DNA of 64,000 bases from Paracoccus sp. Z118. Its GTDB lineage: Bacteria > Pseudomonadota > Alphaproteobacteria > Rhodobacterales > Rhodobacteraceae. The notes below the pieces were generated by a model, which had not been told where the DNA came from, did no database searches, and saw only the letters and a list, made by a program, of their open reading frames with translations. A program made the position numbers and the translations under genes. Shown in pieces: positions 28,088 through 37,409 of this stretch. Location: assembly GCF_019061185.1 (NCBI RefSeq), contig NZ_JAHQZU010000005.1:1-64000 (forward strand). The letters run 5' to 3'. How positions within the stretch are numbered: position 1 is the stretch's first letter; each line of letters starts with the position of its first letter.

Positions 28088-28108
28088 AGCAGCGGCCGGA
28101 AACCAGAC

Positions 28109-28136
28109 ATGCCGCGCCCGAAGGCGCGGCATTTTT
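28109..28136 (+). terminator. Terminator after the bzt-RTX unit
   Basis: ATGCCGCGCC pairs perfectly with GGCGCGGCAT around CGAA and is followed by TTTT. Since the stem is symmetric it may also serve the converging minus-strand gene. Confidence 0.85.
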
Positions 28137-28159
28137 CGTTCGCGGGACTGCGGGGCCCC

Positions 28160-29020
28160 TCAGATCGCGGCCTTGCGGCTTTCGTCCAGATAGATCTCGC
28201 GCAGCCGCCGGGCGACCGGGCCGGGCCTGCCGTCGCCGAGCGTAGCGCCGTCGATCTCCACCACCGGCATCACGAAGGCGCTGGCCGAGGTGATGAACGC
28301 CTCGTCCGCCGCCTTCGCCTCGTCCACGGTGAAGTTGCGTTCCTCGACCGTCATCTGCGCCTCGTCGGCGAAGCGCAGCACGGCGGCGCGGGTGATGCCG
28401 TGCAGGATGTCGTTCGACAGGGCCCGCGTGATGATGGCGCCGTTCTTGACGATATAGGCGTTGTTCGAGCTGCCCTCGGTCACGAACCCATCCTCGACCA
28501 GCCAGGCGTCGTCCTTGCCGGCGGCCTTCGCCTGCATCTTCGCCATCGAGGAAAAGAGAAGCTGCACCGTCTTGATGTCGCGCCGGTGCCAGCGGATGTC
28601 GGGCAGGGTGATGACGCGGATGCCGGTCTGCGCCTGCGGATTGTCCGCGATCCCCGGCTTGTTCCAGCCGAACATCACCACGGTCGGCGGTGTATCCTCG
28701 GGCGGGAAGACGAAGTCGCGGTCGCCGCCGTTCCCCCGGCTGATCTGAAGATAGATCATGCCGTCGGTGATCCCGTTCTCCTCGATCAGCCGGCGATGGG
28801 CTGCCAGATATTCGGCATCCGCCAGCGGATTGCGGATGCCGAGTTCCCCGAGCGAGCGTTGCAGGCGCGCCATGTGGCCGGGGAAGTCGATCAGCTTGCC
28901 GTCGAGGATGCTGGTGACCTCATAGACCGCGTCGGCCATGACGAAGCCGCGGTCGAAGATCGACACCTTGGCTTCGGTTTCGGGAAGATATTCGCCGTTC
29001 AGGTAGACGATGCGGGACAT
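28160..29020 (-). CDS. dat: D-amino-acid transaminase (class IV PLP aminotransferase)
   Basis: This 286-residue enzyme has fold-type IV PLP features: IFDRGFVMADAVYEVT near the start, PLP lysine Lys150 in RRDIKTVQLL, and EGSSNNAYIVKNG for phosphate binding. It probably exchanges D-alanine and D-glutamate keto groups for cell-wall precursors. A branched-chain aminotransferase-like role is less likely but possible. The start at 29020 is chosen because a longer frame runs into non-coding sequence. Confidence 0.9.
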   Translation of the reverse strand: MSRIVYLNGEYLPETEAKVSIFDRGFVMADAVYEVTSILDGKLIDFPGHMARLQRSLGELGIRNPLADAEYLAAHRRLIEENGITDGMIYLQISRGNGGDRDFVFPPEDTPPTVVMFGWNKPGIADNPQAQTGIRVITLPDIRWHRRDIKTVQLLFSSMAKMQAKAAGKDDAWLVEDGFVTEGSSNNAYIVKNGAIITRALSNDILHGITRAAVLRFADEAQMTVEERNFTVDEAKAADEAFITSASAFVMPVVEIDGATLGDGRPGPVARRLREIYLDESRKAAI

Positions 29021-29099
29021 CGGGGCCTCTTTCTGGGGACGGAACGCTCGGCAACGGTCGTGCGACAGCGGCGGCAATGCGTCAAGTGGGCTGCGGTGA

Positions 29100-29128
29100 T
29101 TGCCAAGGCAGCCTGCCCGCAATAATCT
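29100..29128 (+). promoter_or_regulatory. Candidate promoter of malyl-CoA lyase
   Basis: TTGCCA (29100-29105) is followed after 17 bases by TAATCT (29123-29128) in the gap between the divergent genes, 50 bases before the start codon. Match quality is modest. Confidence 0.35.
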
Positions 29129-29177
29129 GCCGCCGAGTCGCCATTCCGGTGAAATTTCCTTGCTTGCAGGAGCCGCC

Positions 29178-30134
29178 ATGTCCTTCCGCCTACAGCCCGC
29201 CCCGCCCGCCCGCCTGAACCGTTGCCAGCTGTTCGGGCCCGGCTCGCGCGAGTCGCTGTTCGCGAAGATGGCCGTATCGGACGCGGATGTCCTCAACCTC
29301 GATCTGGAGGATTCGGTCGCGCCCGACGACAAGGATCAGGCCCGCAGGAACATCATCCAGGCGATCGGCGACATCGACTGGGGCGACAAGACGCTGTCGG
29401 TGCGAATCAACGGCCTCGACACGCCCTACTGGTATCGCGACGTCGTGGATCTGCTGGAGCAGGCGAGCGACCGGCTGGATCTCATCATGATTCCCAAGGT
29501 CGGCAACGCCGCCGACCTCTATGCCGTCGATGCGCTGGTGACGGCGATCGAGCGGGCCAAGGGCCGCAAGCGCCAGCTTGGCTTCGAGGTCATCATCGAA
29601 ACGGCCGCCGGCATCGCCCATGTCGAGGAAATCGCCACCGGCTCGCCCCGGCTTCAGGCGATGAGCCTCGGCGCCGCCGACTTCGCCGCCTCGATGGGGA
29701 TGGCGACGACCGGCATCGGCGGGACGCAGGAAAACTACTACATGCTGCACGAGGGGCAGAAATACTGGGCCGATCCGTGGCACTGGGCGCAGTCGTCGAT
29801 CGTCGCCGCCTGCCGCACCCACGGGGTGCTGCCGGTCGATGGCCCGCTTGGGGATTTCAGCGACGCCGAGGCCTATCGCGCGCAGGCGCGGCGTTCGGCC
29901 ACGCTCGGGATGGTCGGGAAATGGGCGATCCACCCCAGCCAGGTGGCGCTGGCGAACGAGATATTCTCGCCCAGCGAGGCGGCGGTATCCGAGGCGCGCG
30001 AGATACTGGCGGCGATGGACCATGCGCAGAAAACCGGCGCGGGGGCTGCGGTATACAAAGGTAGACTGGTTGACATCGCGTCGGTTCGTCAGGCAAAAGT
30101 GATCGTGAGCCAGGCAGAACTGATCGCCGGCTGA
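29178..30134 (+). CDS. mcl1: L-malyl-CoA/beta-methylmalyl-CoA lyase
   Basis: This 318-residue member of the HpcH/HpaI-CitE family has the same length as Rhodobacter Mcl1, which cleaves malyl-CoA and beta-methylmalyl-CoA in the ethylmalonyl-CoA pathway. Metal and substrate motifs are LNLDLEDSVAPDDK, FEVIIETAAGI and the GAADFAASMG segment. KWAIHPSQVALANEIFSPS closes the family block. The ATG at 29178 follows AGGAG. Paracoccus strains are known to use this pathway for acetate growth; that link is knowledge-based inference. Confidence 0.92.
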   Translation: MSFRLQPAPPARLNRCQLFGPGSRESLFAKMAVSDADVLNLDLEDSVAPDDKDQARRNIIQAIGDIDWGDKTLSVRINGLDTPYWYRDVVDLLEQASDRLDLIMIPKVGNAADLYAVDALVTAIERAKGRKRQLGFEVIIETAAGIAHVEEIATGSPRLQAMSLGAADFAASMGMATTGIGGTQENYYMLHEGQKYWADPWHWAQSSIVAACRTHGVLPVDGPLGDFSDAEAYRAQARRSATLGMVGKWAIHPSQVALANEIFSPSEAAVSEAREILAAMDHAQKTGAGAAVYKGRLVDIASVRQAKVIVSQAELIAG

Positions 30135-30190
30135 GCAATACCCGGGGCGCCGCGTGGGGAGGCGTGACGCCCATACTGGGGAGGAGCGAC

Positions 30191-30220
30191 AGGCCCCGCG
30201 CCATCTGGCCGGGGCCTGTT
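30191..30220. terminator. Shared hairpin between converging genes
   Basis: AGGCCCCG (30191-30198) pairs with CGGGGCCT (30210-30217). It lies between the stops of mcl1 and the minus-strand ABC operon and may terminate both; T-runs are short. Confidence 0.55.
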
Positions 30221-30260
30221 CGATTCCGGGCTCAGGACGTCCGCCCCGAACGCAACGCGA

Positions 30261-31859
30261 TCAGGCCGTGACCGTTCCCGTTTCTGCCACCCATTCCGCC
30301 GGTATTCTGGGTGTCGCCGCGACCAGCCGCCTTGCCGCCTCGCTCTGCGGGTCGGTCAACACCTGCGCGGTCGCGCCATCCTCGACGATACGCCCCCGCT
30401 CCATCACCAGCACCCGGTGTGTGATCGAGCGGACCACCGACAGGTCGTGGCTGATGAACAGCCACGCCATACGGTGGCTGGCCCGCAGCGAGGCCAGCAG
30501 GTCCAGCACCTGCGCGCGCACCTGCACGTCGAGCGCGCTGACCGCCTCGTCCAGCACGATCAGGCGCGGGCGGATGATGAGGGCGCGGGCGATGGCGATC
30601 CGCTGCCGCTGGCCGCCGGAAAACTCGTGGATATGGCGGCGCATGGCGTCCGGCGGCAGGTCCACCTCGGCCAGCGCCTGCGCGACCCGGTCCCGCCAGT
30701 CGCGCGGGCGGCCGGTCAGGTGGAAGGGCTCGGCGACCAGCCGGTCCACCCGCCAGCGCGGGTCGAAGCTGCCGAACGGGTCCTGAAACACCACCTGCAC
30801 CTTGGCCCGCAGCGCGTGCGGCATCCGGTCGGTCACGGGCTCGCCGTCCAGCAGGATGCGGCCGCCCTGCAACGGCTCCAGCCCGAGGATTGCGCGGGTC
30901 AGGGTGGATTTCCCGCAGCCCGATTCGCCTACCAGCCCGACGCTTTCACCCGGCGCGATGGACAGGTGTGCCCCGTCCACCGCCCGCAGCATGGGATGCG
31001 GTGCGAAAGGTGCCGGGCGGGGCAGGCGGTATTCGCGCACCGCGCCCTCGGCCCGCAGGATGGGGCGGGTTTCCTGCGCCTCGCGGGGCGGCGCCCCGGC
31101 GGGCTGGTGGCGCGAGGCGGCGAACAGCGCCCGCGTATGTGGGTGGCGGTGGTCGCGGAACAGATCGCGCGCCCGTCCCTGCTCGACGATCCGCCCCTGA
31201 TACATCACCGCGACCCGGTCCGCGATTCCCGCCATCATCGCCAGATCATGCGAGATCAGCAGCAGCGCCATCCCCTCATCCCGCACCAGCCCCCGCAGCA
31301 GGTTCAGGATCTGCGCCTGCGTGGTCACGTCCAGCGCCGTGGTCGGCTCGTCCGCGATCAGCAGGACAGGGGCGGCGGCGATGGCCATCGCGATGGCGAC
31401 CCGCTGGCGCTGGCCGCCCGAGAGCTCATGCGGATACGCGGTCAGCGGAAAGCGCGGCGCGGTCAGGCCGACGCGGTCGAGCCGCTCGCGCGCGATCGCT
31501 CGCGCCGCCTCGCGCGTCATACCGTGCAGGGTCAGCACCTCGGCCACCTGATCGCCGATGGTCATCAGCGGGTTCAGCGCCGTCATCGGCTCCTGAAAGA
31601 TCATGCCGATGCGGCGGCCGCGCAGCTTGGTCATCTGCCGTTCGGTCAGCGCCAGCAGGTTCTGCCCGTCCAGTTCCACCGCGCCGCTGACGCGGGCAGC
31701 GTCGGGCAGCAGGCCCATGATCGCCAGCGCCGTCATCGACTTGCCCGACCCGCTCTGCCCGACCAGCCCCGTGACCTGCCCCGGCGGCAGATCCAGCGTC
31801 ACCTCCTCCAGCACCGGCCGGGTGCCGATGCTCGCGCTCAGGCTTTTCACGCGGATCAT
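30261..31859 (-). CDS. Double ABC ATPase of Dpp/Opp-type transporter
   Basis: Two complete ATPase units are fused in 532 residues. Unit one has VGQSGSGKSMTALAIM, LSGGQRQRVAIAMA and VLLIADEPTTALDV; unit two has VGESGCGKSTLTRAI, FSGGQRQRIAIARA and RLIVLDEAVSALDV. Unit two has DEA where DEP is usual in Walker B, but the catalytic glutamate remains. Such fusions replace separate DppD/DppF or OppD/OppF. It overlaps the upstream permease by four bases (ATGA). Confidence 0.95.
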   Translation of the reverse strand: MIRVKSLSASIGTRPVLEEVTLDLPPGQVTGLVGQSGSGKSMTALAIMGLLPDAARVSGAVELDGQNLLALTERQMTKLRGRRIGMIFQEPMTALNPLMTIGDQVAEVLTLHGMTREAARAIARERLDRVGLTAPRFPLTAYPHELSGGQRQRVAIAMAIAAAPVLLIADEPTTALDVTTQAQILNLLRGLVRDEGMALLLISHDLAMMAGIADRVAVMYQGRIVEQGRARDLFRDHRHPHTRALFAASRHQPAGAPPREAQETRPILRAEGAVREYRLPRPAPFAPHPMLRAVDGAHLSIAPGESVGLVGESGCGKSTLTRAILGLEPLQGGRILLDGEPVTDRMPHALRAKVQVVFQDPFGSFDPRWRVDRLVAEPFHLTGRPRDWRDRVAQALAEVDLPPDAMRRHIHEFSGGQRQRIAIARALIIRPRLIVLDEAVSALDVQVRAQVLDLLASLRASHRMAWLFISHDLSVVRSITHRVLVMERGRIVEDGATAQVLTDPQSEAARRLVAATPRIPAEWVAETGTVTA

Positions 31860-32671
31860 GTCAGCCGCGCCTTCAGCCTCGGGTCCAGTGCGTCGCGGAA
31901 GCCGTCGCCCAGAAGGTTGAGGCCCAGCACCGTCAGCACGATCGCCAGCCCCGGAAGGATCGCTACATGCGGGGCAAGCGTCACCAGCGTCTGCGCCTCG
32001 GCCAGCATCCGGCCCCAGCTTGGCGTGGGGGGCTGCGCGCCGAGGCCGACATAGGACAGCCCGGCTTCCGCCAGAATCCCGAGGCTGAACTGGATCGTTC
32101 CCTGCACGATGATGAGGCCGGCGATGTTGGGCAGGATATGCTCCGCGCTGATCCGCACCCGGCCCTTGCCGCAAACGCGGGCGGCGCGGATATAGTCCAG
32201 CGTCCACAGCGGCAGTGCCCCCGCGCGGCTGACGCGGGCGAAGACGGGGATGTTGAAGATCCCGATGGCGATCATCGCATTGGTGGCCGAGGGGCCGAGC
32301 GCCGCCGTGATGAGGATCGCGATCACCAGCGACGGGAAGGCGAAGACCAGATCGTTCCCCCGCATGATCGCGTCGTCCAGCAGGCTGCCCCGTGCCGCAG
32401 CCGCCGTCAGCCCCAGCGGGACGCCGATCCCCGCGCCGATGGCGACGGCCAGCAGCGCCACGGCGAGCGAGGTCCGCGCCCCGACCATCAGCATCGACAG
32501 GATGTCGCGGCCAAGCTGGTCGGTGCCGAGCGGGTGGACCGGGCCGGGCGGTTGCAGCCGGTCGGCGATGGACATGGCGGTGGGATCGAACGGCGTCCAG
32601 ACCAGCGACAGCAGCGCCGCGCCGACCGCCGCGCCGGTCAGCGCGGCGCCGAGGATCAGCCCGGCCCTCAT
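31856..32671 (-). CDS. Dpp/Opp-type ABC permease, DppC position
   Basis: This 271-residue permease has the characteristic HPLGTDQLGRDILSMLMVGARTSL near residues 35-60 and the contact loop YIRAARVCGKGRVRISAEHILPN. Several hydrophobic helices follow. The ATG at 32671 overlaps the upstream permease stop. Its substrate is likely a peptide, opine or nickel-type solute; sequence does not decide. Confidence 0.93.
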   Translation of the reverse strand: MRAGLILGAALTGAAVGAALLSLVWTPFDPTAMSIADRLQPPGPVHPLGTDQLGRDILSMLMVGARTSLAVALLAVAIGAGIGVPLGLTAAAARGSLLDDAIMRGNDLVFAFPSLVIAILITAALGPSATNAMIAIGIFNIPVFARVSRAGALPLWTLDYIRAARVCGKGRVRISAEHILPNIAGLIIVQGTIQFSLGILAEAGLSYVGLGAQPPTPSWGRMLAEAQTLVTLAPHVAILPGLAIVLTVLGLNLLGDGFRDALDPRLKARLT

Positions 32672-33603
32672 CCGCGCAGCCGGGGATCGACCAGCGCATA
32701 GGCCAGATCGACGAGGAACGTCACGACGATCACCGCCGCCACCATCACCAGCACCGCCGACTGCACCACGATCAGGTCGCGCTGGGTGATCGCCTGAAAG
32801 ATCAGCCGCCCGAGGCCGGGCAGATAGAACACGTTCTCGATGATGATCGCGCCCGCCAGCAGGAAGCTGAACTGCATCCCCATGATCGTCAGTACCGGGA
32901 TCAGCGCGTTCCTGAGGGCATGTCGCCGCAGTGCCTGCCACCGCGTCAGCCCCTTGGCGCGGGCCGAGCGGATATAGTCCTGCCCCAGCGTCTCGATCAG
33001 CGCCGAGCGCAGGACGCGGGCGAGGATCGCCGCCTGCGGCAGCGCCAGCGCCACGGCGGGCAGGATCAGCGATTGCAGCGCCGCCAGCGGCTGGTCCCAG
33101 CCGGGGAAGCCCCCTGCGGGCAACCAGCGCAGCTTCACCGCGAAGACCAGCACCAGCAGCATGGCGAACCAGAAGTTCGGCAGGGCGATGCCGAGCTGCG
33201 TGCCGCCCATCACCGCCACATCACCGGCCTTGCCCCGGCGCGAGGCGGCGAACATGCCGACCGGAAACGCCACCGCCACCGCCAGCCCCAGCGCGATCAG
33301 CGCCAGCGGCAGCGACACCTGCAGCCGGTCGAGGATCATCCCCGCGACCGGCGTCCGGTAGGCCAGCGACACGCCCAGATCCCCCGTCAGCACCCCGCCC
33401 AGCCAGCGCGCGTAGCGGGCGGGCCATGGCAGGTCCAGTCCCATCTGCTCGCGCAGCGCCGCCGCCGTGTCGGGGCGGGCGCCGGTGCCCAGCATGAAGC
33501 TGGCGGGATCGCCCGGCACCAGATCGACCACCGCGAAGATCACCGCGGAAGCCACCAGCAGGCTGAGGGCCAGCGACAGGACCGGGCGGAACAGTCGGTG
33601 CAT
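32668..33603 (-). CDS. Dpp/Opp-type ABC permease, DppB position
   Basis: This 311-residue permease starts with a hydrophobic helix and the VVDLVPGDPASFMLG segment typical of DppB. GLDLPWPARYARWLGGVLTGDLG and the contact loop YIRSARAKGLTRWQALRRHALRNALIPVLT are family hallmarks. It begins 37 bases after the MFS gene and is the first ABC gene of this operon. No binding protein gene is adjacent. Confidence 0.94.
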   Translation of the reverse strand: MHRLFRPVLSLALSLLVASAVIFAVVDLVPGDPASFMLGTGARPDTAAALREQMGLDLPWPARYARWLGGVLTGDLGVSLAYRTPVAGMILDRLQVSLPLALIALGLAVAVAFPVGMFAASRRGKAGDVAVMGGTQLGIALPNFWFAMLLVLVFAVKLRWLPAGGFPGWDQPLAALQSLILPAVALALPQAAILARVLRSALIETLGQDYIRSARAKGLTRWQALRRHALRNALIPVLTIMGMQFSFLLAGAIIIENVFYLPGLGRLIFQAITQRDLIVVQSAVLVMVAAVIVVTFLVDLAYALVDPRLRG

Positions 33604-33640
33604 CAGGCCGCGCCGACGCGGGCGGGCCGGATCTCCCCGC

Positions 33641-35272
33641 TCATGTCCCCGGCACCTCCATCTTGCCGAGCAGCGGCACGTGGTCCTGCGGGCTGACGCT
33701 GTGCCGCTCGATCATGCGATGGACCTCGGGATCGCCGTCGCCGCGATGCAGTTCGCGCAGGGCCAGCGTGACCTCGGCGTCCGATTTGGTCTGGCGCAGG
33801 TTGTGGCGGACGTAATCGTCCCAGGTGGCGATGTGATAGGATTCCGACCAGTGCTCGGGCTTTTCCAGATCGCGCAGCAGCGCCCATCGCCGCGCCCCGT
33901 TGCGGCGGCGGATGTTGCGGCGCTTGGCCATCAGGCGCAGGAACTCGGGCACGTCGCGATGGGCGACCTCGTAATCCACCATCACCATGATCGGCCCGGA
34001 GCGCCCGCGCACGTCCAGCGCCAGAGGCGGGGCGCGGAAGCGGTCCGCCGGATCGAAGTCGAGCTGGCCGTATTCGGGCTGGCTGAACCAGTGGCCGACA
34101 ATCGCGCCGATCAGCAGGATGCCGCTGGCGACCAGAAGCGCGGTGGACACCGAATAGCTGCCCGCGATCGCCCCCCATAGCCACGATCCCGCCGCCATCC
34201 CGCCGAACGTCGCGGTCTGATAGAGGGCGAGCGCCCGCGCCACCACCCAGCGCGGGGTGGAAAGCTGCACCGTCACGTTGAACAGCGACAGCGCCAGCAC
34301 CCAGCTTGCCCCGGCGGGCAGCAGGGCAAGACCCTGCAACCAGACATTGTCGGTCAGCGCCAGCACCGTCGTCGCCACGGCGAAACCGGCAAAGGCGACG
34401 CGGACGATATGCTCGCTGCTCAGCCGGCCCCGCAGACGCGGGTTCAGCGCCGCGCCGATGATCGCGCCGACGCCGTAGCAGCCGAGCAGCAGCCCCAGCA
34501 TCAGCGAGCCGCCCTCGGGATGCTGCGCGGCGATCAGCGGCAGCAGCGCCAGCACGGCGATGGCCGAGGCGCCGAACAGCGCCGCGCGGGCCAGCACCCG
34601 GATCAGGTTGGGCGACAGCGCCACATAGCGCAGCCCGGCCGCGAGCGCCGGGCCCAGCGGTTCGGGCCCGACCAGCATCGTCCGCGGCGGCGGTTTCCAG
34701 CGGCCCATGGCCAGCAGCAGCGGCAGGTAGCTGGCGGCGTTGACGGCAAAGGCAACCGCCGCCCCGAAGGCCGCGACGATGAGCCCGCCCGCCGCCGGCC
34801 CGACGCTGCGCATCAGGTTGAACCCGACCGAGTTCAGCGTCACAGCCGCCGGCAGGTCCGCGCGCGACACCAGATCCCCCATGCTCGCCTGCCATGGCGG
34901 GTTGTAGAGCGCCTGCCCCGCGCCCAGCAGGAAGGTCAGCGCCAGCAGGCTCCATGGGTCGATCCAGCCGCGATAGGTCACGACCGCCAGCAGCAGCGAC
35001 ACGCTCGCCATGATCCCCAGCGCGGCCAGCATCAGCCGCTTGCGGTCGAAGATGTCGGCCAACGCCCCGGAGAGCAGCGCGAACAGCATGACCGGCAGGG
35101 TGTTCGACGCCTGCACCAGCGCGATCAGCGTGGCGCTGTCGGTCAACTGCGTCATCATCCAGGCGGCGCCGACCGCTTGCACCATCCCGCCGAAATTGGA
35201 AAACAGCGTCGCGGACCAGAGGGTGCGGAACGCCGGATACTGGAATGGAGCGAGTGCGGAGCCTAGCTTCAT
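33641..35272 (-). CDS. MFS exporter of the MFS_3/EntS type
   Basis: This 543-residue membrane protein has about 12 hydrophobic segments, starting with YPAFRTLWSATLFSNFGGMVQAVGAAWMM. TLNSVGFNLMRSVGPAAGGLIVA is a typical loop block. The last 130 residues are a soluble domain (YEVAHRDVPEFLRLMAKRRNIRRRNGARRWALLRD), common in this MFS_3 group. Relatives export siderophores or drugs. The start at 35272 is chosen because the upstream part of the open frame is not membrane-like and overlaps the divergent gene. It precedes the ABC genes by 37 bases. Confidence 0.88.
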   Translation of the reverse strand: MKLGSALAPFQYPAFRTLWSATLFSNFGGMVQAVGAAWMMTQLTDSATLIALVQASNTLPVMLFALLSGALADIFDRKRLMLAALGIMASVSLLLAVVTYRGWIDPWSLLALTFLLGAGQALYNPPWQASMGDLVSRADLPAAVTLNSVGFNLMRSVGPAAGGLIVAAFGAAVAFAVNAASYLPLLLAMGRWKPPPRTMLVGPEPLGPALAAGLRYVALSPNLIRVLARAALFGASAIAVLALLPLIAAQHPEGGSLMLGLLLGCYGVGAIIGAALNPRLRGRLSSEHIVRVAFAGFAVATTVLALTDNVWLQGLALLPAGASWVLALSLFNVTVQLSTPRWVVARALALYQTATFGGMAAGSWLWGAIAGSYSVSTALLVASGILLIGAIVGHWFSQPEYGQLDFDPADRFRAPPLALDVRGRSGPIMVMVDYEVAHRDVPEFLRLMAKRRNIRRRNGARRWALLRDLEKPEHWSESYHIATWDDYVRHNLRQTKSDAEVTLALRELHRGDGDPEVHRMIERHSVSPQDHVPLLGKMEVPGT

Positions 35273-35333
35273 GCGCGCCAGACTAGCGCCTTGGCCGGCA
35301 AGGGCAATCTGTGGCGTGGCGCGGGAGCGGTTG

Positions 35334-35645
35334 ATGGAACGAGTTGATGCGCCGCGGACGCGGCTGATGGGCCTGCGGGCGATCATGGACGGGCGCGGCG
35401 CGGGGGCGGCGATCCTGACGCGGGCCGAGAACGTCGCCTTCCTCTCGGGCGAGGGGCGAGGGGCGCTGATCGTCACGGCTTCGGCGTGCGTCCGGGTGGC
35501 CGTCCCGGACTTGCCGGGGCGGCTTGCCCGGCTGACGGGAGAGGGGCGGCGGATCGGCTTCGACGCGGATGAGCCGCCCGAGGGGGTCGCGGAGGCAATC
35601 TCCCTCGCCGCGGACATGGACCGGCTGCGAGCCGCGGCGTCCTGA
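35334..35645 (+). pseudogene. Fragment resembling the N-terminal domain of aminopeptidase P/creatinase
   Basis: This 103-residue frame resembles the creatinase N-terminal domain found in M24 metallopeptidases: RLMGLRAIMDGRGAGAAILTRAENVAFLSG, then a short strand ALIVTASA. The metal-binding catalytic domain that should follow is missing; the next 396 bases show no trace of it. It may be a truncated remnant or a small stand-alone protein. GGGAG precedes the ATG, and the gene diverges from the MFS exporter. Confidence 0.45.
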
Positions 35646-36041
35646 CAAGGCGGACGCCGCGCGAGCGCCTTCACGATCGCGCCAGCAGATCGGCCGGCTG
35701 TTCCGCCGGGGGCTGTCAAGACCGTCAGCCTGGAGCACCCACTGTCCCGGCTGGGCGAATTGGCCAATTACCCTGCGATCACAAGGGCTTTCTCGTGCTC
35801 CATTCCGATCCGCACGGCAGCCGTCTGTGGCGCTCCGACCTCCCTCCGCCTCCCCTGCCACGTGCGAAACATTTTTGTCACGCAACGGACCCGCCCCACT
35901 CCGGGGCTCGTTGACCTTTGTCTTTCGCACCCCGCGAATGGTTCCAAGGCGATTCGCCGTCCGGGTCTGCCCCCGGCTTCGGCGGCTGTCGTCAACTGCC
36001 CGCGGGCGCCTTTCCGCCCGATGAACACGAAGGATCATGCG
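35646..36041. other. Gap of 396 bases before the L,D-transpeptidase gene
   Basis: No convincing gene is seen. A promoter-like pair, TTGACC (35911-35916) and GCGAAT (35934-35939) at 17 bases, lies 103 bases before the next start. An AAACATTTTTGTCACG tract (from about 35867) is AT-rich compared with its surroundings. The rest shows no repeats or stable hairpin. Confidence 0.4.
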
Positions 36042-36767
36042 ATGCGTTTCGCCCCCATCTCGCTGGTGGTCGCGCTGGCCCTTGCCGCCTGCGCGCCGAC
36101 CACGACGCCGTCCGTGCCCGAAACCAGCTCTGCCCCCGCCATCTACAACTCCCGCGTCGATACCGGCCCCAGCGGCGAGCCGATCCAGATTCCCGCGATC
36201 AAGCCCGCCTACCTGACCGAGCGCAACCAGCGTCAGCGCGTCGCCTATAACGGCCCCGACGCGCCCGGCACGATCGTCGTCGATCCCTATGCGCGCGTCC
36301 TTTACGACGTGATGGAGAATGGCGAGGCGATGCGCTTCGGCATCGCGGTCGGCCGCGCGGGCACCGGCTTCGCGGGGTCCGGCACGATCCGGCGCAAGGA
36401 GAAATGGCCCTCGTGGACGCCGACCGCCAACATGGTTCGCACCGAGCCCGAGCTTTATGGCCCCGTCCGCCACGGACTTCCGGGCGGCCCCGACAACCCG
36501 CTGGGGTCGCGGGCGCTGTATCTCTATCAGGGCGGGCGCGACACGATGTATCGCATCCACGGCACGATGGACCCCTCGTCGGTCGGCAAGGCCACCTCGG
36601 CGGGCTGCATCCGGCTGTTCAACCAGGACATCCTGGACCTGTTCGACGAAACCCCGCTGGGAACGCGCGTCAAGGTCCGCACCCGCGCCGAAAGCCGCGA
36701 GCTTGAAGGGCCGCTGATCGAGACGCCGGACGGCTACCTGATCCCGGCCGGTCAGGCCGCGCAATAA
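36042..36767 (+). CDS. L,D-transpeptidase (YkuD domain), likely lipoprotein
   Basis: This 241-residue protein has a lipoprotein-type signal, MRFAPISLVVALALAAC, with a candidate lipidated cysteine in LAAC. The YkuD domain occupies about residues 75-225. The catalytic motif is YRIHGTMDPSSVG...TSAGCIR with Cys189 as nucleophile. It should make 3-3 peptidoglycan cross-links or attach proteins to the wall. ATG 36042 is used because AAGGA lies seven bases upstream; an ATG at 36021 would weaken the signal peptide. Confidence 0.92.
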   Translation: MRFAPISLVVALALAACAPTTTPSVPETSSAPAIYNSRVDTGPSGEPIQIPAIKPAYLTERNQRQRVAYNGPDAPGTIVVDPYARVLYDVMENGEAMRFGIAVGRAGTGFAGSGTIRRKEKWPSWTPTANMVRTEPELYGPVRHGLPGGPDNPLGSRALYLYQGGRDTMYRIHGTMDPSSVGKATSAGCIRLFNQDILDLFDETPLGTRVKVRTRAESRELEGPLIETPDGYLIPAGQAAQ

Positions 36768-36809
36768 GGGCACAGGACGGGCGCAACTCGCCTTTAGCGC
36801 TTGCGTCCG

Positions 36810-36849
36810 GGGGCGCTCTGGCTTCTATCGCCGGGGCGCTCCGGCTTCT
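36810..36849 (+). repeat. Short direct repeat between cell-wall genes
   Basis: GGGGCGCTCTGGCTTCT (36810-36826) recurs as GGGGCGCTCCGGCTTCT (36833-36849), 16 of 17 identical, spaced 23 bases apart. It lies between the L,D-transpeptidase and the Lys-rich gene. Its significance is unclear. Confidence 0.6.
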
Positions 36850-36881
36850 GGACGCCGCCCACGGATCAGCAAGGTTGAGCC

Positions 36882-37337
36882 ATGCCCCCCAAGTCACAAG
36901 CCCCTCTTGCGCCCGCCGATCAGGCGCTCATCGACCGCGCCCAGCCGGAAAAGCTGGTGTCGCTGAAGAAGAAGGACCTGAACGAACTGCTCCGCACCCT
37001 GCGCGGCCGCCGGGACGAGTTGGGCGATGCCCAGCCCGACCAGCGCCGCCCGATCGTGAAGGCCCTGCGCCGCGCCGCCGAGGAGCGCCGCGCCCGCGTC
37101 GAGGATGTGCCGCCGAAGCCGAAGAAGCCGGGCAAGGACAAGGCCGAGGTTCCGGCCCCGCCGCAGCCGGTCGCCGAGGTGCCGCAGCCCGAGCCGGCGC
37201 CCAAGGGAGGCGACAAGCCTAGCAAGGCCGAGCGCGAGGCGCGCAAGCAGCAGAAAGAGGCCGAACGCGCCGCGAAGAAAGAGGCCAACAAGGCCGGGCG
37301 GAAGGGCGGCAAGGCCGCGGGAAGCGCGGCCGACTGA
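36882..37337 (+). CDS. Basic Lys/Pro/Ala-rich hypothetical protein
   Basis: This 151-residue protein has a short helical N-terminal region (about 13-70, SLKKKDLNELLRTLRGRRDELG), a proline-rich linker (VPAPPQPVAEVPQPEPAP), and a strongly basic C terminus (KAEREARKQQKEAERAAKK). I recognise no domain. There is no signal peptide, so it should be cytoplasmic and may bind nucleic acid or another anionic partner. AAGG precedes the ATG. It lies between two cell-wall enzyme genes on the same strand. Confidence 0.7.
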   Translation: MPPKSQAPLAPADQALIDRAQPEKLVSLKKKDLNELLRTLRGRRDELGDAQPDQRRPIVKALRRAAEERRARVEDVPPKPKKPGKDKAEVPAPPQPVAEVPQPEPAPKGGDKPSKAEREARKQQKEAERAAKKEANKAGRKGGKAAGSAAD

Positions 37338-37409
37338 CGCCGCCTCGGTTTCCCGGCGGCGGCAAATCTGCTATCCCGCCCCCAGGCAGCAAAGCGAAGC
37401 GGGGGCAGC

